DNA of 64,000 bases from Notamacropus eugenii (lineage: Eukaryota > Chordata > Mammalia > Diprotodontia > Macropodidae). Shown here piece after piece: positions 57,311 to 64,000 of the stretch. A program made the translations under genes and the position numbers. Under the pieces are notes generated by a model. That model made no database searches and was not told where the DNA came from. It saw only the letters and a list, made by a program, of their open reading frames with translations. The stretch spans positions 351,870,225 through 351,934,224 of the forward strand of contig NC_092875.1 of the NCBI RefSeq assembly GCF_028372415.1, read 5' to 3'. Each line of letters begins with the position of its first letter. Positions within the stretch are counted from its first letter, which is position 1.

Positions 57311-57720
57311 AAGCCAGGGTTCTGAGTGCTTAGATGGAAATAGAATAAGAGATAGAGGTCCATAATGTAGGAATGGAAAAAAAAAAAAGTTGTTCATTAC
57401 ATAATGGGAATTTCAGAGAGCACATTGGAAGGGGTAGACAGAGTTTGAATGGGATATAGAGGGGAAGGATTGAGTAAAATAGTAATGAGAGAATGGGTAG
57501 TGGGAAGTTTATATCTAAGCAAATGGCAATTACATATTGACTACACAGAGATAAAGCAAGAGATGGCTGGAGTTTGTTAGTAGCAAGAACAGTAATGATA
57601 ACATAGATTAAGAAAAGGAAAGGAAAAGTAAAATGAGCTTCCCCTCGGAAGGGAGATTTAGTCGTAAATAATTGTCCAAAGAAAGAACTCCACCAAAAGG
57701 GAGAGACCTAGAGTTAAATG
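57311..57720. other. Purine-rich, unassigned
   Basis: Purine-rich like the L2 relic to its left and possibly its continuation; no clear landmark. Confidence 0.4.
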
Positions 57721-57724
57721 AAAG

Positions 57725-57862
57725 CCATCATGACAACAATTTCTTAATTACACACTATATGTGTAGCACACTGTGTTAGGAGAGAGAATACCAAAACAAA
57801 ACAAAAAATAGTTCTGCCTACCATCGGAGAGTTCACATTCTATTAGGGTGAAACACACAGGC
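57725..57862 (-). mobile_element. L2 3' end
   Basis: 'gtgtagcacactgtgttagg', 'ctgcctaccatcggagagttcacattct'. Confidence 0.7.
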
Positions 57863-57976
57863 ACATATACACACACATGCACACACTCACACACATGTGT
57901 ATGCATGTGCATGTGTATGTATGTGTATGCATATGCATATATGCACAATCATATATGTATGTATGTATGTATAAAT
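57863..57976. repeat. CA then TG/TATG microsatellite
   Basis: CA units turn into TGTATG units at about 57893, giving partial inverted symmetry. Confidence 0.9.
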
Positions 57977-58650
57977 ATATTTTCCCCTTTTGGCTTTTCT
58001 TTCTGTGCAATTTGAGAAATAGCATTCTGTGGGAAAAGGGCAAAGTCAATCCAATTTTATGGACTTTTATATTAAAGTCAGATTTGCATTATCTCAGGGA
58101 AGTGGAGATTCTTCGGCATGATATACACTGTCATGCTGACTCCTCTAAGTCATTCATTTTTAACGTGGTTGGCTAAATGTGCTCTACACATTGGCATGTG
58201 GTCATTTGCAAAAACAAATGCAAAAGCAAATGACCTCAAGTATTCTGTGCACCACTTTAGCTACTTGAAGCTTAAATCACTGTTGATGCTTATAATCCTA
58301 ATGGGTCCATTTTGTTCTTTTAATCAAATAGCTTGTTAAAGTTCCAGTTCCTGGTAACCACTAGGGAGATTCTCAGACGTGCAATGCACTTTGTCATCCT
58401 GATCTTGTTGAATGCAGTCAAGGTTAATCCCAAATTTATTTCACTTAATAATTGCATCTTCCTTCATGACAAACCCTTTGCAGACTGCAGTGAGAGAGAG
58501 AGATGGCTCTTTTCAGGAATTACCTAATCTGATAAACTGCTGCCAGATGATTCAAAGTATAACTCTTGATCCAAAAAAATACTTTGAAAGTTGCACTCTC
58601 ATTTTATTCTCTCACACTGTGTCATAGCATAAATTCTAGCAGGTGGAAGA
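57977..58650. other. Repeat-poor island with hairpin
   Basis: No repeat recognised. It has a perfect 10-bp inverted repeat at 58200-58235 (GGTCATTTGC / GCAAATGACC) and AT-core motifs (TAATTG, ATTTGCA). Overlapping small frames (58118-58627) have no family features. Confidence 0.4.
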
Positions 58651-59184
58651 TTTAACAGAGTTTAATAATGGAATATATATATATATGTAATAAATTCAGA
58701 GGTCTATAATCCGCAAGTGTGTAGATGACATTGATGGAATTCACAAAGTGGGTTTAGAGTTACTGGAGTGCAGCAGATTGTGAAGCAGGGAGAATAAGAT
58801 AATATCTCTATACACTATGAAGCAGTCTGAAAAAAAATAGTTTGACACTACATTAGCCTCTCTTCTGAGATGTGTACAATGAGTTTGCTCCTCTGAGATG
58901 CTCACAGAGACGACATACTTGTTGGTTTTGTTTACTTTTTGTTCTAGTCAATTATGTCTCAGCACATTATCTCAGCATAGTTCAGCAACAGAGTTAGAGA
59001 TCTAATAGAACCACAGATCACTCAATTAGGCCACTTGAGAGTTGGCACCTAGTTCTGCTTGCACCTCCAAGATCCTGAAGCAGTAGTATGGAGTAAGTTT
59101 ATCTTTAGTCAGTCTCTTGAAAAGAACTGTCAGCTGGACAGAGATTGTTCAGTTCCCTTCAAATCAATATGATTTAAATCAATT
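58651..59184. other. No recognisable feature
   Basis: Short TA run at 58674-58686; otherwise nothing recognised. Confidence 0.4.
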
Positions 59185-59460
59185 CAAGTTCATTTAATTT
59201 AGCAATTGTTTATTAAGTGCCTATTAAATGTCAGGCACCATGACAGGAACATAGACAAAATAAATTTTGTGTAGGGTGCACGGAGAGAACCTTACTAATG
59301 GGGGGGAATCTAGAAAAGTTTCATATAGGCAGTGACCTTAACGTAAACTTTGAATGGAACTAGAGCCATACATCTAAGAGACAGAGGTGGAAAGTTAACC
59401 TATTTCATGCATAAGGAAGGGTTTTTGAAAAGATGAGCAAAACAAGCATAGCCTTTAGGA
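59185..59460 (-). mobile_element. L2 3' end
   Basis: 'gcaattgtttattaagtgcctattaaatgtcaggcacc' and the following L2 text to about 59460. Confidence 0.7.
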
Positions 59461-59699
59461 AATACCTCCAACTCTTTTGCATCACAGTAACCACTCAGAA
59501 CCATCATCCTGGACATTTGCGTGAAAATAACTAAATTTTGTAAATGTTACAGAGAAGTAAGATTTTACACCATTGACCATGTAGCACAGTCAGCAGTGCT
59601 ATAAATTTTGATATCTCTGAAGGCAACAAAGGCCATATATCAGCTAGTGCCATAAAATAAAAATAGCCATATCTGACATACTCAAAATATCTTTTGACA

Positions 59700-59975
59700 T
59701 GAACTCAGTTAATAAATACTGATTAACACTATTGTGTGCCAGCACTGTTCTAAGCGCTGGGGACACAAAAAGTTGCAGAAGATAATCCCTGTCTTCTACA
59801 ACCTCATGGACTTACAAAATTCATGCTACCCCAACTTGGAAAAGCTTAACTCACAACTAGTACATGTGAACTCACTTCAGAGCAAGTATTTATTAATCAC
59901 CTGCTATGTGCAAGACATTGATGATACAAATATAAAAGGAAACTAGTCCCTGGAATTTATACTCCACTGCAGAGC
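59700..59975 (-). mobile_element. Two L2 3' ends
   Basis: First about 59705-59830 ('tgtgtgccagcactgttctaagcgctggggac', 'aatccctgtcttctacaacctcatgg'). Second about 59880-59975 ('gcaagtatttattaatcacctgctatgtgc'). Confidence 0.7.
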
Positions 59976-60775
59976 AGCTGTATCTGTTCACATACATACA
60001 GCATAATTTAAAATGGGAGCATTGTTACGGCAGCAATACCATTGGGATCTTGCTTCCCCCTCCCAACCGCATACTCACTCTGTACTTTATGCAGCTCTTG
60101 AATGCAAAGCCTGGTGGGACCCAAAGATCCCAGTGAGCTTAGAACTCTCTAGGTCCTAGCTAGACTCTGACCATCCCTTCTTTGATACCTCTATCCACCA
60201 GTTTATAAAGTATAATCTGGAATGTGAGGATGAGTACTTTGTGGCAGAGAGGTGACTTGGTGATGTCTTACAAGTTGGATTTTCAGAATCAGGGTGCTAT
60301 CAAAATATTTGAGGTATTTTGTGTGTCTATAGACGTTTATAAAAATGGAAAAAGAGAACAAAAAAGAACAGTTTTGGGGAACTAACCCGGGAGGAAGGCT
60401 CTCCGTCAGGGCTGGCCTGCCAAGAAGGTAATTCTGTTGTTCTCCCATCCATGTTAAAGAAATACAATCGCCACCATCCCTCCACCTTCATCATCTTGCT
60501 TGAAAATGGGTGTTTTGTTTCAATAGCTTTATTCTTACCAATTGGAGGTGGGTGGAGGTTGTCAGGAAATCAGTATGGACATGGTATTAATACATGAAAG
60601 TGTTAAATAAAATGTAAATTATGATAACCATAGTAGTGACCATGATGAGGCTCTCTTAATCATCACACCTTAGTGAGAATAATTTAAATCCTATTCCTTA
60701 TTTCTAATCATAGCTAATCAGTTTCCTTGAAGAAATAATGAGCTTCACATGTTAATCCTCTCAGGGGTATTTAGA
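59976..60775. other. No recognisable feature
   Basis: Nothing recognised over about 800 bp. Confidence 0.4.
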
Positions 60776-60777
60776 TT

Positions 60778-60905
60778 TTATGAATTTAGAGCTATAAGGG
60801 GCCTAAAAGATATGTGCCGATTCAACCCATTGACAGGTGGAGAAAGTGAGATCTAGAGCAATGAAAAGACTTGTCCAAAGCCGCATATAGATTTTAAAGA
60901 TTACT
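60778..60905 (-). mobile_element. MIR-type SINE fragment
   Basis: 'tttagagctataaggggcctaaaag', 'gacaggtggagaaagtgagatctagag', 'cttgtccaaagcc'. Confidence 0.6.
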
Positions 60906-62084
60906 TAATCTGATTGAAAAAATACATAAGGATAAACATTGAGGGAGAACTATTTTTCCTCTTCATTTTAGAGATTGGCTTTCCTGCGACCCTCAAACTG
61001 TTCCATTTTGGTGACTTTCACCTATAAGTGAGGGTAGTTGTAAATAACAGCCGAAAGCCTTTTCATTCCTACAGTACAACGTGTTCTTTGACAAGTCCAA
61101 ATCTCGTACTGCAACATCTTCTTGGAATAAGAAATGAAATAAGGGTGTACCATTTTAAATATTGGCTTTCTGTTAATCCAGTAGCATCCATGTGAACTTG
61201 ATTTCAACTTGTGATATTTTCACATTCTTTGCTTTCCATAAATGTAAAAGTGCCCTGGCCAATGGTTGCATGACTAGCATCACCTTAGAGGATTTCACCC
61301 TCATTACTGCACATCCATTCTACTTTTTCTGGACTTTATGAGGAAAGAAGCTCAAAACAAAAGATGGGAGGAGTGTGACTAATCCAGTATTAGACCTCTG
61401 AAGGCCTTAAGGAAGCAAGAATCAGCTTCTTATACCCAGTAGCACACAGTCACAACCATACAGTCCAGAGCATTTAGGCAAAAAATTAGAAAACATCTGA
61501 CACAACTGGGTTGGCATGTCAAATTGAGAAGCGGGCTCAAACTTGATCTCTTCAGGACTCAAGTCACTGTCGTTGCTATGTGGGGACAGAAAACTGGAAG
61601 AGGTAAATCTCAGTGCAGTGCCCACAAAATTATCCACATTCACCATCTGAGGTTCATGTGATACCTTGCTGAGTTTTATTTAAATTGACCCACTTTTTGA
61701 TTTAATTACCCTCCTCTTTCCTCACAAGTGTTTGTTATTGGTTTATTCAAGTTTATCTTCCACATTCCTGACAGCCAAACAAAGCTTAAGCAGCTCCCCC
61801 AAGAAGTGGTCAGTAGCCAGCAGAGGATGCTGAAAGAATGAGGCAAATGGCATTCTAGGGTTTCCCCTGGGAAACAAAGACCTCTCATATACTTGGCTCA
61901 ATCTCTGTAGGCTATCTCAAGAAACATTGAGGTTCCCCGTGTAACAACGATGCCATGGAATATCTTAAAGAGTGAATCTGAGTTCGGTAATTCAGTATTT
62001 CTAAGTTTTTTATGATGGCATTCCAAAATAATGGATGTGTTCGAAGTTAGGGGAAATAGTGGACCTTTTACTTGGAAGACTCAA
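60906..62084. other. Repeat-poor, unassigned
   Basis: About 1.2 kb without recognised repeats. A 74-codon minus frame (61422-61646) has an acidic/Ser stretch (SNDSDLSPEEIKFEPASQF), which is unusual for random DNA here, but no gene could be named and no clear splice sites flank it. Confidence 0.35.
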
Positions 62085-62240
62085 TTCTATGGAATTGAAG
62101 CACATTAAATGCCTGTCATATATGGAATACTGGATCAGACACTGAGGAAGATTTAGATAAGCCAATATCTGTCTTCATGAGGGTTATAGTCTCTGAGAAA
62201 GAAATGAAGGACACAAATAATGTCAATAAAATTTTGATGG
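62085..62240 (-). mobile_element. L2 3' end
   Basis: 'gcacattaaatgcctgtcatatatgg', 'caatatctgtcttcatgagggttatagtc'. Confidence 0.6.
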
Positions 62241-62334
62241 CTCCACTATCTCATTTATCTGAGAACTACGCTACCAGGGGAGACTATCGGTCCATGTTTG
62301 TTCATCTTGTGCCATTCTTGCCCATGTCATTCAG

Positions 62335-62462
62335 AGTGAGACACTGAGGCAGAGAGAGATACAGGGACAGAGAAAGAGGCAGAGAAAGGGAAAGACAGAC
62401 AAAGAAAGAGAGGCAGAAACAAACACAGAATGGGAGCTGGGGAGGGAAGGAGAGAGAGAGAC
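62335..62462. repeat. GA-rich simple repeat
   Basis: Irregular GAGA/CAGA/AGGC purine tract. The minus frame 62302-62610 is its translation. Confidence 0.9.
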
Positions 62463-63285
62463 TTAGAATTTGATCCATTGTCTCAAAGCACACTTTATCT
62501 CTGAGCCAGAACATGTATAGGCCATGCAAATCAGAGAACCTCATCTGTTTGACCCCATTATGGAAGCATTTTAATAGCAATACCCACCTGCCCATCCTCT
62601 GCAACCCCAAAGGGAAAATTCATTTAAGGTTAATATCTATTTCCTCATCTCCACCCCCCTCCCCAGCCACAGACCCTTACAATAACTCTATGCCAAGATG
62701 GAAAAGAATCACTATCTTGTCATAAACATCCCAGCTCCTAATAAGACTGGAGCTGGATACCCCAATGAACTCACAGCCAGTTTAGATGGCACTAGAGAAA
62801 TGCAGGGCTCTCATGTTTGCAGCTGTACAGACAAAGAAGGTCATGCCATAATAGACCAGGATCTTAAGATGTCACTCCCTGGAACTTGAAATTTCACTGG
62901 GCTTCAGTCTGTTCCTCCATCCCCAATACTGAAAACAGTATTATCCAGGAACTAAGTCTATGTAGCATGAACTGACTGTCACAAATCTAATGTCAGTTAT
63001 AGAGGATGTATTAAGTAGGCAAGGTTCTAGGAATCTGAATCCCTTTTCAAACCCCTCCTTCACTTTTCAAACTTTGCCCCATCCCACTCGCTACTGATTT
63101 GTCTGATGTCCCTCCAAATGCTATGAATCTCTGGAGGCAAACCAGGCAAATGGCAGAATGTGAATGTACTGGCATTGGCAATAAAAGCTACCTATTTTAC
63201 ACACATGTGTGTGCACACAAACACTAGAAAAAATATCATTTTTTTAAGTGGGCATTTTTGGCAGCAATCAATTTGGAATTACTTA
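62463..63285. other. No recognisable feature
   Basis: No repeat or exon recognised; two small plus frames (62513-62725, 62698-62889) lack motifs. Confidence 0.4.
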
Positions 63286-64000
63286 ATGTGTTATTCAGTT
63301 TCTCGTTATCCTGCCTTTGAACTGGTTATCTATCAAGCCTTAAATGGATTCCCTCTTCATCTCCACCTTATGAAATCCCTCTTTGCCTTTAAGATAAATC
63401 TCAAGATTCACTTCTCATGAAACCTTTTGTGATCTCCATTCTCCTCCTCAAACTGCTAGTGCCCTCTCTCTCTCTCTCACTGATTGGTATTTATCTACTT
63501 CATGTTAATCTACTTAATATTTATTTTGTATATACAGTTATCCCTTCCATATCATGACTTCCCCATCATGGTTTCAATATATCCTGGGTCATCATAAGAA
63601 ATTAAATGGGAATTTGGAGGGAGTTTTGTAGAAGTTGCAAATGACATATGAAAACCAATAGATGGCACAGAAAAAAAGTTTAGAAAGTGAGAAACATATA
63701 AAATATATATATAGTATTACAGAATGTCACAATATTTTATTGTTTAATACCACAACAATTCAAACTTCTTCTCCTGTATGAAGGAAAAGCCAAAAATTAT
63801 GTGCAGATTTTCCAGGTGTCTGGGGTTCCAGGCTCCTAATCCCTATGATGTGGAAGAGATAACTGTACTTAAATGTGCACTACTTTTTTCCATTAGACTA
63901 CAAACCTTTTGTGAGTAGTGAGTGTTTCATTTTTTTTATTTGTTTGCTCAGAGCTTATCATAGTGCTTTTTGATTAATTCATTAATGGAATTACAAAGAT
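63286..64000 (+). mobile_element. LINE L2 3' end, interrupted by a MITE
   Basis: 'taaatctcaagattcacttctcatgaaacctttt' and 'tatttattttgtata' before the MITE; 'actacaaaccttttgtgag', 'ttgctcagagcttatcatagtgc' and 'ttaattcattaatgg' after it. Confidence 0.65.
63535..63865. mobile_element. Tigger/pogo-like MITE
   Basis: 331 bp with terminal inverted repeats of about 21 bp (CAGTTATCCCTTCC... against ...GGAAGAGATAACTG; a few mismatches), flanked by TA on both sides (63533-63534 and 63866-63867), as for Tc1/mariner/pogo insertions. No transposase. Confidence 0.75.

Noticed and set aside
1..64000. CRISPR arrays, operons, phage or bacterial features.
   Set aside because: The sequence is plainly mammalian repeat-rich DNA; the spaced repeats are microsatellites and interspersed elements.

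Overview
This window is mammalian, almost certainly marsupial, nuclear DNA. It is AT-rich and dense in LINE and SINE relics and CA/TACA microsatellites. The repeat complement fits a marsupial (opossum- or Australidelphian-type): L1 with a half-L1 (HAL1) derivative, a BovB-like RTE LINE, tRNA-derived SINEs of which one family carries the RTE 3' end, MIR/CORE-SINE copies, L2 and CR1/L3 LINEs, and old LTR and DNA-transposon relics. I cannot fix the species. I found no complete host protein-coding gene. Nearly all open reading frames are microsatellite or repeat shadows.

Layout: 0.7-4.1 kb holds two head-to-head L2 LINE relics; 4.3-8.9 kb has a SINE, a degenerate L1 and L2 pieces; 9.7-10.6 kb is a repeat-poor island with a 17-bp palindrome; 11-15.5 kb is a SINE/L2 patchwork containing one candidate host exon (13544-13614, minus strand, cysteine-rich); 15.6-21.2 kb has ancient L1/HAL1 relics and an unclassified composite repeat; 22.3-23.9 kb is a BovB-like RTE; 26.4-26.7 kb carries a Ty3/Gypsy reverse-transcriptase relic; 26.9-28.2 kb is a CR1/L3 relic broken by SINEs.

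The standout is 30692-33606 (minus strand). It is an apparently complete, young HAL1-type retrotransposon with a GC-rich 5' UTR, an intact 362-codon L1 ORF1, no ORF2, an A-rich tail and perfect 16-bp target-site duplications. Its 5' UTR holds two ~164-bp tandem monomers and a YY1-type site at its very start. It would depend on an L1 ORF2 protein supplied in trans.

The second rich region is 40.3-48.4 kb (plus strand): an old, near full-length L1 interrupted first by a 1,048-bp solo LTR (43353-44400, flanked by ATCAT duplications) and then by a processed pseudogene of ENOSF1 (45852-47346, minus strand, in an imperfect 10-bp duplication). From 48.4 kb to the end are L2, MIR and tRNA-SINE relics, a large inverted TACA/TGTA microsatellite, a long CT tract, two repeat-poor islands that may be conserved non-coding DNA, and a Tigger/pogo-like MITE sitting in an L2 3' end with its TA duplication preserved.

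The window reads as a gene desert or a large intron. Its biology is retrotransposon biology: autonomous LINEs (L1, RTE, L2, CR1) and the non-autonomous elements (HAL1, SINEs, the retropseudogene) that used their machinery. Family assignments rest on recognising sequence and protein motifs by eye; no database search was run.
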